A DNA stretch of 64,000 nucleotides from Blastomyces gilchristii SLH14081 (taxonomy: Eukaryota > Ascomycota > Eurotiomycetes > Onygenales > Ajellomycetaceae). The notes below the pieces were generated by a model. It was not told the DNA's origin and searched no databases. It saw nothing but the letters and a program-made list of their open reading frames with translations. Below are positions 48,122 to 61,396 of the stretch, piece by piece (the first letter of the stretch is position 1; each line of letters opens with the position of its first letter). The translations under genes were made by a program, and so were the position numbers. Location: positions 1,654,470-1,718,469 of the forward strand of contig NW_003101678.1 of assembly GCF_000003855.2 (NCBI RefSeq), given 5' to 3'.

Positions 48122-49753
48122 TCTCTCACTCTGAACTCTTATACACTCAGATAATGTAAGAGATGTATAATTCTTATATAATTAATCATTCAGATTGTGA
48201 ATAACTGTATTAAATAATCTCTTAAGAGTTCTACTGACCTGAGATATTAAACAGTATCAGATGTTTTATCTGAAACTGCAACTGTTATTCTTCTATTATC
48301 TTATAAAAGAACTGTAGAAAAGATCTACTGTAATCACTTAATATCTCTGATAGAATCTGATAAGATATAGTTATTGATTTTACTGTTAATCTCTCTAAGA
48401 GTAAGAGTTATAAGAATATTCTGATCATCATTGACTAATTAAGTAAAGATGTAATATTGAAATCCTGTAATAAGATAATTACTGAATAAGTCACTAAAGT
48501 CTTTTTATAGAGTCTATTCTATTGAATGTATAAGTTACTGAGATCTATTATATTTAAGTAAGACTGTTAATTTATAAGTACTCTCTAAACCAGAATCTGT
48601 CAACTTCTTAAGATTATATATTACTTATTAACTGCTTATCACTCTGAAACTGATGATATATCAGAATGAATAATTCAGATAGTAAAGAATTATCTTTATA
48701 AGTTCTGTAATTATTTATAACATAACTGATATAATCTTCTTCTACACACTGAAGTTACTATTAATAACTGAGATACTGTTTCAACAGATATAAGCTCATT
48801 CTTTCTTATATATAGATATTATATGAAAGTGTTAAATCTTCTAGAGATTATACAGTTCATATTAAATCTCTATAGTTTAATTCAGATCACTGATAATATA
48901 ATAATAAAGCTCTGAGATATCTGTGACTGAGTAGAAGCCTTCATAATAAGTATTAAACAAGATTAAAAAGATTAAATTAATATTCACTGAGATTTTACTA
49001 AGTAATATAAGATAGAAGATCTGATGTGATTAAATCTTAGAAATATACAGATTATATATTCATCTTATATACTGAATTACTATTATACTATGTATAAAGT
49101 GATAGAAGTTCTAGACAGTTATAACTACTATCTTAACACATTATCAGAGATTTATAATGTTTTTTATATAAGCTTACTCTGCTGTACTATTATTAATTCA
49201 TTCTCTTCTTAATTAACTTTCAACTGACAGCTGTCAAAGATTATAGAAGAAGATAATAAACTTAAGTAAGAGATTAAAGATATTTTTAATAAGAGATTTC
49301 ACAGTCATAGTTAATAATATCTTATGAAATAAGTTAGCTATAATTACTTAATCTGAACTCTGATCTCTGTGTTATCTGAAACAGCAGCTTTTAACTGATG
49401 AGAACTATATATAATCTCACTTCTGAAAAGAAGAGACTAATATAATGAGCTGTACTTAATCAATTATATAGACTATTTCATTACACTTCATAGATTTCAC
49501 TGAAAGCTTCAATTCTCAGTCACTGATTCCCAGCTGAAAAACTTATAAAATTTCTATTCTTTCACTCTGAAGCTTCACTGTGTACATGAAATACCTATTC
49601 TTTCATCTCAAAGCTTCACCGCGTACACGTATAAATATTCACTTCAATTACTGATTCTCACACTTTCTCTTTTTTCCTTCTCTAACATTTTTCACTTTTG
49701 TATTATAAGATCTATAAATATCATATCAATCTATTCAGTGTAGGTCTTTTACA
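48122..49753 (+). mobile_element. Gypsy copy G4, integrase side and 3' LTR
   Basis: Plus-strand continuation of G4 after MITE 4. It ends with a polypurine-like AAAAGAAGAGACTAA and then an LTR in the inverted orientation at 49441-49753 (TATAATGAGCTG to GGTCTTTTACA), 313 bp. The left end of G4 is truncated. Confidence 0.75.
49441..49753 (+). repeat. 3' LTR of Gypsy copy G4
   Basis: Reverse complement of the G1-type LTR with a partial internal duplication (two copies of an ATTCTTTCA...AAGCTTCAC segment), which explains its 313 bp. Confidence 0.8.
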
Positions 49754-49881
49754 GAGCGGAAGAATAGAAATTCCCTGACTTTTTCAGCTACGAATCAGTA
49801 ACTAAGAGTCAGAGCTTTCAGCGGGAATCTATGAAGTGTAATGAAATAGTCTATATAATTAATCAAGCGCAGCCTGTCACT
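49754..49881 (-). repeat. Truncated LTR, probable right LTR of G3
   Basis: Starts mid-LTR (GAGCGGAAGAATAG) directly after the G4 LTR. It resembles the G3 LTR at 22523-22808 more than the G1 LTRs. It ends just before CTGTG (49882-49886), matching the duplication left of G3. Confidence 0.7.
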
Positions 49882-50630
49882 CTGTGTATAGAAGAAGATT
49901 ATATCAATTATCTTATAAGTAATTACAGAACTTATGAAGATAGTTCTGAATTATTCATTCTGATACACTGTCAGTCTCAAAGTAATAAGTAGTTAATAAA
50001 TAATAAATAATCTTGAGAACTGAACAAATTCTTGTTCAGAGAGTGCTTATAAATTAACAGTCTTAATCAGATATTATAGATCTCAGTAATTTATATATTT
50101 AATAGAATAGACTTTATAAGAAGACTTCAGTAACTTGTTCAGTGTTCATCTTATTATAAGATTTCAATATTATATCTTTACTCAGTCAGTCAATAATAAT
50201 CAGAATATTCTTATAACTCTTACTCTTAGAGAGATTAATAGTAAAGTTAATAACTACATCTTATCAGATTCTATCAGAGATATTAAGTAATTTCAGTAGA
50301 TTTTTTCTATAGTTCTTTTATAAGATAATAGAAGAATAATAGTTGCAGTTTCAGACAAAATATCTGATAGTATTTAATATTTCAGATTAGTAGAACTCTT
50401 GAGAGATTATCTAATATAGTTACTTATAACTTAAATAATCAGTTATATATAAATTATACATCTCTTGCATTATTCTGATATGTAAAGATTTAGATTGAGA
50501 GACTCAGCATTATTTACAGAATTGCAAAGTATTATTATTATCAATTAAGTATTTTAAGATATTGATGCTTATATGTAACTCTGAGGAAAATTAGAATACT
50601 TCTTGATATACTACTTCAGTAAGTATTTAT
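49882..50630 (-). mobile_element. Gypsy copy G2, right part
   Basis: Continues exactly where G2 stopped at 22522, using the duplicated CTGTG; compare the uninterrupted version near 23490-23530. It ends near 50630 at a new junction. Confidence 0.7.
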
Positions 50631-50967
50631 GATTCAAAGGTTGCTTGAGCCAGCGTACAATTACAGATGTACGCCGGCTTCTTATATACATTATACTAAA
50701 TTAATTAGTGGCTGCTAGGGCTTCTTTTACATTCATAAGCATGTTTGAAAACGGCCGCGCTATTATCCGGCGGTTGTACATTCTTCCGAATCACATTCTC
50801 TCTTATCAGATTCAATCACGATCACATGATCATAATGTAAGCCGCTCTTAGAGAAGCTTTCACTATTATACATCACTTATTCACTAACATTTTCATTCTT
50901 CAACTATTATTCATTATTGAATGTTATTATCTTATTCAAGATTTCTACTTCTTTTTCTATTTAATAC
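50631..50967. other. CpG-retaining segment with a strong hairpin
   Basis: Unlike neighbouring repeats. It keeps CpGs (GTACGCCGGC, ACGGCCGCGC, CCGGCGG). An 11-base inverted repeat AGCCAGCGTAC (50648-50658) and GTACGCCGGCT (50669-50679) has one mismatch and a 10-base loop. No coding sequence or known element was recognised. Confidence 0.5.
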
Positions 50968-51274
50968 TGTAAGAGATCTATACTGAATAGATCAGTATAA
51001 TATTTATAGATTTTATAATACAGAAGTGAAAAACATTAGAGAAGGAAAAAAAAGAGAAAGTGTGAAAATCAGTAATCAGAGTGAATATTTATACATATAT
51101 GTAGTAAAGCTTCAGAGTGAAAGAATAGAAATTCTGAGATAAAAGAATGGAAATTTCATAGATTTTTCAACTGAGAATCAGTGATTGAGAATGACTAAGA
51201 ATCAGAGCTTTTCAGCAGAATCTATGAAGTATAATAAAATAGTCTATATAATTAATCAGATATAGCTTATCACA
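50968..51274 (-). repeat. LTR of Gypsy copy G5
   Basis: 307 bp, TGTAAGAGATC to TTATCACA. Same family as the other LTRs. The adjacent internal sequence starts TTAACTTC, corresponding to the G1 polypurine side. Confidence 0.82.
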
Positions 51275-54200
51275 TTAACTTCTTCTTTTCAGAAGTGAGA
51301 TTGTGTATAATTTCTATTAGTCAAGAGCTGCTGTTTCAGATAATATAAAGCTTGAAGTTTAGATCAGATAATTATAGCTGACTTACTTTATAAAATATTA
51401 TCAGTCACAGCTGCAAAGTCTCTTATTAAAAATATCTTCAATCTCTTACTTAAGTTTATTATCTTCTTCTATAATTTCTAATGACTGTCAGTCAGAAGTC
51501 AGTTAAGAAGAGAATGAATTCATAATAGTATAGTAAAGTAAGCTTATATAAAAGACATCGTGAATCTTTAATGATATATTAAGATAGTAGTTATAAGTTT
51601 TTAGAACTTCTATCACTTTATACTTAATATAGTAATAATTCAGTATATGAGATAAATGTGTGATGTGTATATTCTTAAGATTTAATCACATCAGATCTTC
51701 TATCTTATATTACTTAGTAAGATCTCAGTGAATATTAATTCAGTTCTCTTAATCTTATTTAATACTTGCTATAAAGACTTCTGCTCAGTCATAGATGTTT
51801 CAGAGCTTTATTACTATATTATTTACAATCTGAATCAGACTGCAGAGATTCAGTATAAACTGTGTAATCTTTAGAAGATTCAACACTTTCATATAATAAC
51901 TGTGTATAAGAAAGAACAGACTTACATCTATTAAGATAGTATCTTAGTTATTGATAATAATCTTTGTATGTAGAAGATGATTATGTTAATCATCTTATAG
52001 ATAATTATAGAACTTATAAAGATAATTCTTTACAGTATGAATTATTCATTCTGATGCATCATCAGTCTTAAAGTGATAAGTAGTTAATAAATAGTATATA
52101 ATCTTGAGAACTTGACAGATTCTTATTCAGAGAGTGCTTATAAATTAACAGTCTTAATTCAATATTATAGATCTCAGTAATTCATGTATTCAATAGAATA
52201 AACTCTATAAGAAGACTTCAGTGACTTGTTCAGTATTCATCTTATTAGAAGATTTTAATATTATACTCTTACTTAATTAATTAATAATAATCAGAACATT
52301 TCTATAACTCTTACTCTTAGAGAGATTGATAGCAAAGTCAATTACTACATCTTATCAGCTTCTATCAGAGATATCAAGTAATTTTAACAGGTCTTTTCTA
52401 CAATTCTTTTATAAGATGATAGAGAAATAATAGTTGCAGTTTCAGACAAAGCATCTGATACTGTTTAATATCTCAGATTAATACAATTTCTGAGAGATTA
52501 TTCAATACAGCTATTCACAGTCTGAATAATCAGTTATATATAAGTCATGCATCTTTTATATTATCTGAGTGTGTAGAGGTTCAGACTGAGAGACTTAATA
52601 TTATTTACAGAATCACAGAGTATTATTATTATTAATTAAATATTCTAAGATATTAATCTCTATACATAGTTCTGAAGAGAGTTAAGATACTTCTTATTAT
52701 ACTACTTCAGTAAGAGTCTGAAGAAGTTCATCAGTCTGAGCTGTTATATATCATAGTTCTTTCAGGAAAGATTCAAGAGTTATTCTAGTTAAAGAGATGT
52801 GTATAGTGTTGTGAGTTATCAAATCATAATTAACTAGTATTTTCAGATTCAAGAGCTGATGTTCTCAGTTTATTCAGTAAGTGTCTGTTATATCAGACAG
52901 TATATCTTAGTCTCATTATAAAAGAGCATTTATTATCAAGTTCTAACTGTCAGAGCAATAGTGTATCATGAAATGAAAACAGCTTAATAACTCAGATTAT
53001 CATATCTGTTATTCAGTAAGCTTACAGATAATTGTAAAATACTTAAGATTTTTATAATCTGTGATTATCTTAAATCTGAAGATACTTTGAAGTTCAGAGT
53101 CTTATTCTTCTAAATAGTATACTATTGTGAGAAGTTTCTTATTATAGATCTCATAGTTGCATTAAGCAGAACTCAGTTTCTTAGATATAAAGATGTATAA
53201 TTATAAGATATCTTTATTATTATATTGCAATATAGCTTTCTCTATAATATAGTCAGATAAGTCAGCTTTAATAACTATTTTATAATTAGAGTTAAATATT
53301 ACTAGCAGAGAGGTATTGATGAACATCTTCTTTATTCATATAAATACAGCTTCAGTGTGTGCTGATTACTGAAATACTGAGTTCTTCTTAATAAGTTCTG
53401 TAAGTAATCTTATAATATCTGAGAAGTTTTATATAAATTTCTGATAGAAGTTAGTAAATTCAATGAAGCTTTATACACTCTTCACACTACATCAAGCTTC
53501 TCATTTAAGAATGATAGAGATCTTCTCAGAATTCATTCAGATTTTCTTATCAGCTTCTATGATAAAATCTAGATATTTTATACTCTTGACTTCAAAATCA
53601 CACTTATTAATATCTATTAGTAGTTCTACTTCTTATAGTTATTATAATACTCTTTACACATGTTTCTGATGTTTCTTTCTGAATTCATCAGTGAAGATGA
53701 GAATGTTATCAAGATAAGCAGATATAAACTCATTGAGAAAATCTCAGAGTGTTCAGTTGATATACTTCTGAAATGTACTGAGAGTATTAGCTAGTTTAAA
53801 CAGTGTGACTACTTATTTAAAGAGATTACAGTATGTTTAGAATACTGTAAGTCATTTATTTTCTTTAATAATATAAATTTTATAAAATGCAGTGATAATA
53901 TCTAGCTTTGTAAACTATTAAGCTTATCTGATACAAGCTAGAGTTACATTGATAAGAAATAAAGAATAGCAGTTTTTCTTTATTAATCTGTTCAGATCTT
54001 AATAGTTCATACAGAATCAGAGTTCTTTATCTGATTTCATTACAAAGAGAATAGAAGCTGCAGTGAAAGAGTTACTAATACATATAAATTTCTTATTCAA
54101 TAGATCATTGAGTGTCTTCTGAAGAAGAAGAAGTTCATCTTAAGACATATTATAAAGCGAGTCTCACAGTGACTCAGAATTCTTATTATTTTTTTCTAAC

Positions 54201-54839
54201 TTAATACTGTGATTCACTTCTGAGTCTTGTAAGAAGAGTATGTTTGTAATATTATCTTATCAGAAGACATCTAGATATTTATAATATTATTAAAAGAGTT
54301 TTATATAAGAATCTATTATTGTAGTACAGAATAACTTTTCTAGAGCTTTCTTAATATTAATCAGACTAATAAAATAGATTGTTATATAATTCTACTATCA
54401 GTGACTTTGTCAGTAATCTTATTAATAACTTCTTTTTCAGAGTATTTTATAAGCATTGACAGAGATCTGTGTCAGGTTTATAGTCTTATAAACATTATCT
54501 TCATGAATTCTATTATTATTAAAGAATATTAAACTTCTATTTCAAGTATTCAGTAAGATGCCTTGTTCAGATAGTCAGACAAGTTCTAGTATAAGATTAT
54601 AGTCAAGATTATTAACTTTATATATATAGATATTTTTATATTAATGTTCTCTGACATCTATATTTAGTTTTATTCTTTAATGAATGCAAATATTCTTTAA
54701 GTTATTAAATTCTGTGAGAAGTCAGAGCTTTAATAAGAGAATGTACTGAAGATTTAATCATTATATAATAACATAGATTACTATCTATTATAACTTTCAT
54801 ATTAAACATGTTATCTATCACAGTAGATATAAGAATTGC
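51275..54839 (-). mobile_element. Gypsy copy G5, pol region (minus), truncated
   Basis: Integrase, RNase H and RT remnants on the minus strand. The RT box at 53705-53716 reads YLDN (second Asp lost). It is cut at AGAATTG by the tRNA-headed LINE at 54840; the gag side is not present. Confidence 0.78.
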
Positions 54840-55589
54840 GCCAGCATGGCCCAGTTGATAAGACTGGTAATCAAGGCCGCACACATTAGAGGTGCGTGGG
54901 TTTGAATCCCACCACTGGCATCTGCCACTTCTTACCCATGAAAGCCTCCATGTAATAGAGGCTGAGCTTAATTAGTAAGGCTTGGTATGAGGTAGAACTC
55001 TCTACTGCAAGCCAAGTCACTAGTTAAGTGAGATTCTGTGAACACTCATCAGGGCTGATATGAGATGTCAATGTCTCACTATTCTACTGTGCATCTGTCA
55101 AGATTCTAATGATATAGAGTCAAGCTTAATATAGTGATTATACACTACTTAAGCAAGTCTCTAACTAGGGCTGTCATCAAAGCCTAGCTCTCTCTCAAAT
55201 ACAGAGAATGATTTTGAAAATTATCTGACTAGCAGGTCTAGATGTGTATCTAGGCTCTAGACAGAGCACTCTGATAGGCTAGAGCCTGCAAGCTCACTGT
55301 CAAGCTCTAATACTGACAGAGAGAACTGCAGTTATCAAGCCTATGATTAGTTTCTAACACAGAGTGAGGTTATGACAGCTGATTGATAGGCCTATGAGCA
55401 TCTAATGAGGCTGAGATCAGCAACTGAAAGCTTGGTGTGTACATCACCAAGTGAGTAGTAGCAGTCACTAACTAACATCTCTGAAAATTAGTGACTGGCC
55501 CGAGAGAATGAACACAGTGATTGATTAATTATAGAGGGTTAAATGTAATTAGCTTAAGATGCATTCTACAGATGACTAGCGCTTGTAGT
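54840..55589 (+). repeat. 750-bp tRNA-derived head, copy 2
   Basis: Starts GCCAGCATGGCCCAG. The A-box-like sequence TGGCCCAGTTGATAAG and B-box GGGTTTGAATCCC are present, with a perfect 5-bp T stem GTGGG/CCCAC. Ends GACTAGCGCTTGTAGT. Matches copy 1 across its length. Confidence 0.85.
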
Positions 55590-58500
55590 CACATTTATTT
55601 AAAATAATGTAGATAGAAACTCAAATTGCATTTATTCTTATCATCAAATTACATTTGAATAAAAAGTTGATTTTATACTTCTTCAGAAGCTGAATTTTAA
55701 TGCTGAGTAAAAATATGTCATTTCTCATTCAAGCTACTACTGCTTTATATCTCAAAAATCTGAGATAAAGTCAAGAGTAGTAATCTATGAAAGAAAGAGA
55801 TTAAGATATTAATTTAATCTAAGATTTGATATCATGTCTGACTCTGATATTCTGATGAGTGATATTATAGATAAAGAGAATGAGTTTAATACTATACAGC
55901 TTATAAACATCTATAATGAAAAGTCATTGAAGAAAAATAATAATATCTGAATAATTAATAGAGGGTTTCTGAATATAACTTCATTAAGAAACTCTATAAT
56001 TGCAGAAGATTTCAATGCACATCATCTCTGATGAAATTCAGAATATAAAAGAGCAGTAAGAGCTGATAATCTGATTGAATGAATCTTTGAGCATTCAATA
56101 GATTTAGTTAACAAGTCTGATCAACAAACATTCTTTAGAAAAGACATGAAACAGAAATCTATTATAGATCTAATCTTCATATTACAAAATCTAATAAAAA
56201 AAAGACTTGTAAACTGATTTATTGATTCAAATGAGATATCAGAATCAGATTATAAGATTATTCAATTTAATATTGAACTGAGTGAGAAATAAATGAGTGA
56301 AAATCCTCTTCTCTCTAATCAGTTTAACTTTGAAAAGGCTGACTGAAAGACAGTTGAAGAAAGTTCAAAACTGTTAAAATCTGAAAGACAGAGTAAGCTA
56401 TATTGAAATCCTGGTCAAGATATCTCAAATAAAATGCTTAAGAATAGAGTGAAGCTCATTACATCTATTATTCTAGTAAGTTTTAAAGATAATATTTTAA
56501 AGAGAAAGTCTTCTGAGTATTTAAAACCTTGATGAAATGAGAATATCACATCTAAAAGAAACCAATTGACTACTGCTAGAAGAGATTGAAAGAATGATAT
56601 AATTTCTGATAAAGAGTTCAAAACTGTCAGAAATGAATATTTTTCAGATATTAAAAGAGCTAAAACAGACTGCTGAAATAAGTTTCTTAAAGAAGCATAA
56701 GAAAAGAAAGTTTTTAAAGCTTTTAACTATACTAAAACAAGAAGTGTAGTAAAACTTTCAATCTTAGAATATGAGTTTCAGAATGAATTATATACAGCAA
56801 ACACTTTTGAGAAAAAATGTCAAGCTTTTATAAGAACTCTCTTTAAAAACTCATCAGATTCAGATTCAGAGGAAGAGAATATATCACTTCTCAACTATAT
56901 TGATGAAAATGACTGAGAATGACCTGATCTTACTCAAGATGAATTAGAGTCAGCTATTTTCTCAAGTTCAGTTAAAACTGCTGCAGGGCCTGATTCAATT
57001 AATCACTTGATTATTCAAATACATACTCCTACTTAAAGAATGAATATTTTGAGCTCTTTTTCAATCTCTTGAAAAATGAATATCATTCTGAATGCTGAAG
57101 AGAAGCCATTGAAGTGATTCTTATAAAATCTAATAGAAAAACTTCAATTCTCAAGTTATATAGAGTAATATCTCTATTGAACTGTCTAGAAAAGGTTTTA
57201 GAAAAGATAATAGCTACTTAACTATCTTTTATAAGCTCTATCAGTAATTCTCTGTTATTCAGTGAATAAATGAGAGATAGAAAACAGTATTCTGCAATTG
57301 ACACTGTTCTCTCAGTTATTCATGATATTCAGATAGCAAAGCATGAAGATCTGATCTCAACTGCAGTTTTTATTGATATAAAAGAAGCATTTGATCATGT
57401 TTCAAAGTCAAAGTTAATTCAGACTTTGAAGATATTAAAACTGTCATTTTCTCTAATAAAATGAGTTAACTGTTTTATATTTAAAAGAATTATACAACTT
57501 TTCTTTGATAAAATGAAATAAGACAAGACTGAGATAAAAATAGAAGTATCATAAGAATTTTCAATCTCACTCATTTTATTTATAATATACACTGTATATC
57601 TATTCAAAAATAGAAATATGAGAATAGTGCAATCTCTGAGTTATATGAATAATATTGATCTAGTCTACAGTTTAAAAACTATCAAAGAGAATTTAAAAGT
57701 GATTGAAGAAGCTGTAAAGAAAATCTTTGTTAGAGCAGATATCAATCAAATTCAATTTAATATGAATAAAACTGAGTTAATTCATTTCTTTTCTAGATTC
57801 AATGAGAAAGAACTATCTCTAACTCTTTTAAATAGAGAGATTAAACCCAGTGTTAATATCAAATGATTAGAAGTATGATTAAACTTCAAGTTGAATTTTA
57901 AATATCACATTCAACAAAGAACTGTCAAGGCAGAAAGACTATTAAACAACATAATTAGACTATTAAATATAGAGAGAGGTCTATTCTTCCAGGCTATGAG
58001 ACAGTTATATATAGCCTGTATTATATCAGTAGCTGATTATGAAGTTCAAGTTTGATGAAATAATCAAGGGAATTTCACTGAACTCTTTCAAAGTCTGTAA
58101 AACAGAGCCTTGAGAAGAATTCTGAGAGTATTTAAATCATCTTCTATTAAAGCAATGAAAATTGAAGCTTCAATTTCTTCTTCTGCTATTAGATTTAAAA
58201 AGGCCTGTATAAACTATGCTCTGAGAGTTATAAAGATAAGCTTAAATCATATAATCAGAGAAAGAGTCTCTTCTTCATTTTCATCAATTAACTCTGGAAA
58301 TGAACTGCATTGAAATAGATTTCTTGATTGAAATGAAAATAATTCTTCAAAGAAGATGCCTTCTCAACTGTACAGACTATGCTCTCTGATTAAAAATTAA
58401 TTTTCTTCTTTAAATATTGAAAAAGTTGATCATGAGAAGTTATCTCTCTGAAGAGAAAAGCTTGAATCTCTTATAAACTTATAAATAAGTGAACTATCTA

Positions 58501-58918
58501 AAGAGAAAGAATATGAACAGCATTTGAAGAGAATTTCTACAATCAATATAAAAGACTCTATTCTGATTTATTCAGATAACTCAAAAAATGAGAATTTGAA
58601 TAAATTAGGCGCAGGCATTGCTTATACTGAAGATAATATCAATTTTATCTCAGATTTCTGAAATTTAGACTGTGTATCTGAAGTCTTTGATACTGAACTA
58701 TTTATAATAGTAAAAGCTTTCAAACTTATTGAGATAAAATCTTATAAAAGAGAAAATAGCTTGAAAGAGGCATGAATATTCTCTGATAATCAAGCTAATT
58801 TACAAAGATTTAAAAAATTGTCAGATTTATAATGATTAAATGAATCTTGAACTGATTTTAAATTCTGATATAAGGATTTAAAAAAGAAGAATATTAAAAC
58901 TGATAATTCATCTACACT
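55590..58918 (+). pseudogene. LINE B ORF2 remnant: endonuclease to RNase H
   Basis: Endonuclease DFNAHH is near 56008-56030. RT spans about 57000-57900 with the stretch VFIDIKEAFDHVSKSKLIQTL. RNase H begins near 58550. Stops replace many Trp and Gln codons. Confidence 0.78.
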
Positions 58919-59348
58919 GAGACTCATATTTAATTAATTTAAATCATACTTCTTCTTCAATCTGACTCTGAGACTATCATATAATGCATAATATATTGCT
59001 ATATACTCAGAATTTTCATTTTTATTGCAGAATGAGCATTCTGTTAAATTAAATCTATCATCAAATCTTTGTATATAGAATTTGAAATAATCATGTTCTA
59101 GTTTCAGCCGCATTATAGATAAGAAAATTTTCATTTCACATTTAATTAAATAAGATTTTTACTTAGATTTTATCTAAAATCTTGAATAATGTATACTCTT
59201 CTTTTATTTCTGTCAGCTTTCATTTCACTTATTTAATCAACATTCTTTTATCCTTGTTTTTATAAAAGATCAGAACACTGTTTTTTGAATAAATCTGCTT
59301 AATTCTGAACTCTTTTTTATCACTGAATCAGTCAATTCATTGTCATGA
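58919..59348 (-). repeat. Inverted LINE segment (RNase H to CCHC) inside LINE B
   Basis: Reads as LINE only on the minus strand, including the CCHC region SFCNKNENSEYIAIYYALYDSL. It corresponds to the stretch that lies forward at about 59860-60215. The forward LINE resumes at 59349 and repeats sequence already present at 58507-58560. Confidence 0.75.
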
Positions 59349-60338
59349 ATAGAATATGAACAGCATTTGAAGAGAATTTCTACAATCAATATAAAAGACT
59401 CTATTCTGATTTATTCAGATGACTCAAAAAATGAGAATTTGAATAGATTAGACACAGGCATTGCTTATACTGAAGATAATATTAACTTTATCTCAGATTT
59501 CTGGAATCTAGGCTGTGAATCTGAAGTCTTTGATGCTGAACTATTTGCAATAGTGAAAGCTTTCAAACTCATTGAAATAAAATCTCATAAAAGAGGAAAT
59601 TGTTTGAAAGAGGCATGAATATTCTCTGATAGTCAAGCTGCTTTAAAAAGACTTAGAAATAGTCAGATTCATAATGATCAAATGAATCTTGAACTGATCT
59701 TAAACTCTGTTTTGAAAATTCAAAAGAGAAGAACATCAAAGCTGATAATTCATCTGCACTGAGTTCCTGCTTATATAAATATTCATGGCAATGAATTGGC
59801 TGATTCAGCTGCAAAAAAAAGTGCAGAATTAAGCAGATCTATTCAAAAAATTGTGTCCTGGTCTTTTATAAAGAGAAAAATAAAAGAATCTTGTTTAGAC
59901 AAGTGAAATGAAAGCTGGCAGAAACAAAAGAAGAGTATACATTATTCAAGATTTGAAACAAAACTCAAGTGGAAATCTTGTTCAATTAAATGTAAAAAGA
60001 AAATATTCTCATCTATAATACAGCTGAAACTAGGACATGGCTATTTCAAATCTTATATACAAAGATTTGATGATAGATTTGACTCAATAGAATGCTCATT
60101 CTGTAATACAAATGAGAATTCTGAGTATATTGTAATGCACTGTGCATTATACAATAGTCTCAGAGCCAGATTGAAAGAGAAGTATGATCTAAATCAATTA
60201 AATATGAGATTCTTATTCTCAACTGAGACAGGAATTAAATACTTAATAGACTTTCTATCAGAAACTCAAGCAGCTACAAGAAAATGGCTAAATTCAAAAT
60301 TATCTGAATATGAAGAGGAGGAAATTAATCAGATATAG
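59349..60338 (+). pseudogene. LINE ORF2 3' part: RNase H and CCHC knuckle
   Basis: Open stretch SDDSKNENLNRLDTGIAYTED and DAELFAIVKAFKLIE is the RNase H core. The terminal frame to 60338 (HCALYNSLRARLKEKYDLNQ ... EEEEINQI) ends at TAG 60336-60338. This is the best preserved RNase H copy here. Confidence 0.78.
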
Positions 60339-60710
60339 TCTGTTAAAACAGCTATATACTATCTTTTAATAATTTGTTTTGTTACAGTCTTTCTTTACTT
60401 TATCTTTTCCTTTCAATTCCTTTCTATCTATCTATTTAATGTGTCTATCTTTAAGACTGTGTTCTCTTTTCCTTTGTCATGATATTGTCAAATGGTTTCA
60501 AAGTATCAGAAGATGTTAAAACACTGCAATTTGTAAATGATTTTTGTATTCTGAGCTGAAATTTTCTGATTTTGCATATCTGAAATTGATGAATGTATAA
60601 TAGTTAACTTTACAGATATAGGAAAAACCCTGGGAACTAAAAGTTCTCAGGTAGATGTCATAGTCTCTGACTGCATACATCTATAATTGAAGAATAATAA
60701 TAATAATAAT

Positions 60711-61396
60711 AGTCACTGAAAAAGTAATTCTTACTTAAAAGAATATGAAATTATGATAGAAAACAGCTCTGTTTTTAATTCTTTGTAAGAATACTGTGTA
60801 AAACCCAGAGAAAAACACCTTACTTTTTCAAGAGAAGTAAAAAACTATTTCTAAGATTTTTTTTTTTTTTTACATTAACTGCTGCAGAAGAATGAAATAG
60901 AAACTGCTAAGATATACACTACTATATACTCTCTATCAAGACTTTCTCTCTTCAGAGTCTTGATATTATAGAGAATATAAGTCTGTTTCTATATAATAAT
61001 ATAAATATTGTCAGCAGAATGTAGAGGAACTGATTATTTATATCTCAAAATAGAAGACTTTATCAATGATTATATCAATATAGAGTTAATTCTCCAATTC
61101 AATAGAAACCTAGTATTGCTGTTCTCAATCTCTTGCAGAATCTATTGAATATTGAGATATTAAAACTAGATTTAATATATCTCACTGTGCAGGGATCAAA
61201 GGCTCAGTCAGACCTTGAGATATACTGATTTTATAGTTGTTGTGTCTGCTGATTATGTATCAAATACAGTTGCTGAGGTATCTTTTTGTACTTTTCTGCC
61301 GGGGATGGGCCAGATTGAGAGGGGTGGTACGAGGGTGAGACTTGATGTTGATGTCTAGATACACTGAAGACAGACTGCAGAGGTTGCACTTCAGAA
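60711..61396. repeat. Second copy of the 36555-37265 segment
   Basis: Begins AGTCACTGAAAAAG immediately after the LINE B tail. It contains the T-run near 60860-60873 and the same 155-bp spaced direct repeat (61275 and 61430). Confidence 0.75.

Larger units (their letters stand above)
54840..60710 (+). mobile_element. tRNA-headed LINE chimera 2 (LINE B), plus strand
   Basis: Head at 54840-55589, then LINE ORF2 directly from its endonuclease start at 55590, and an AAT tail at about 60690-60710. ORF1 is absent. The RT motif RKQYSAIDTVLSVIHDIQ is present, but the catalytic box at 57642-57653 reads YMNN. RNase H and the CCHC knuckle are present near 59360-60170. An inverted LINE segment (58919-59348) disturbs the order. 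Left flank is Gypsy G5, right flank is the 36555-37733-type segment, and I see no matching target duplication. Confidence 0.8.
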
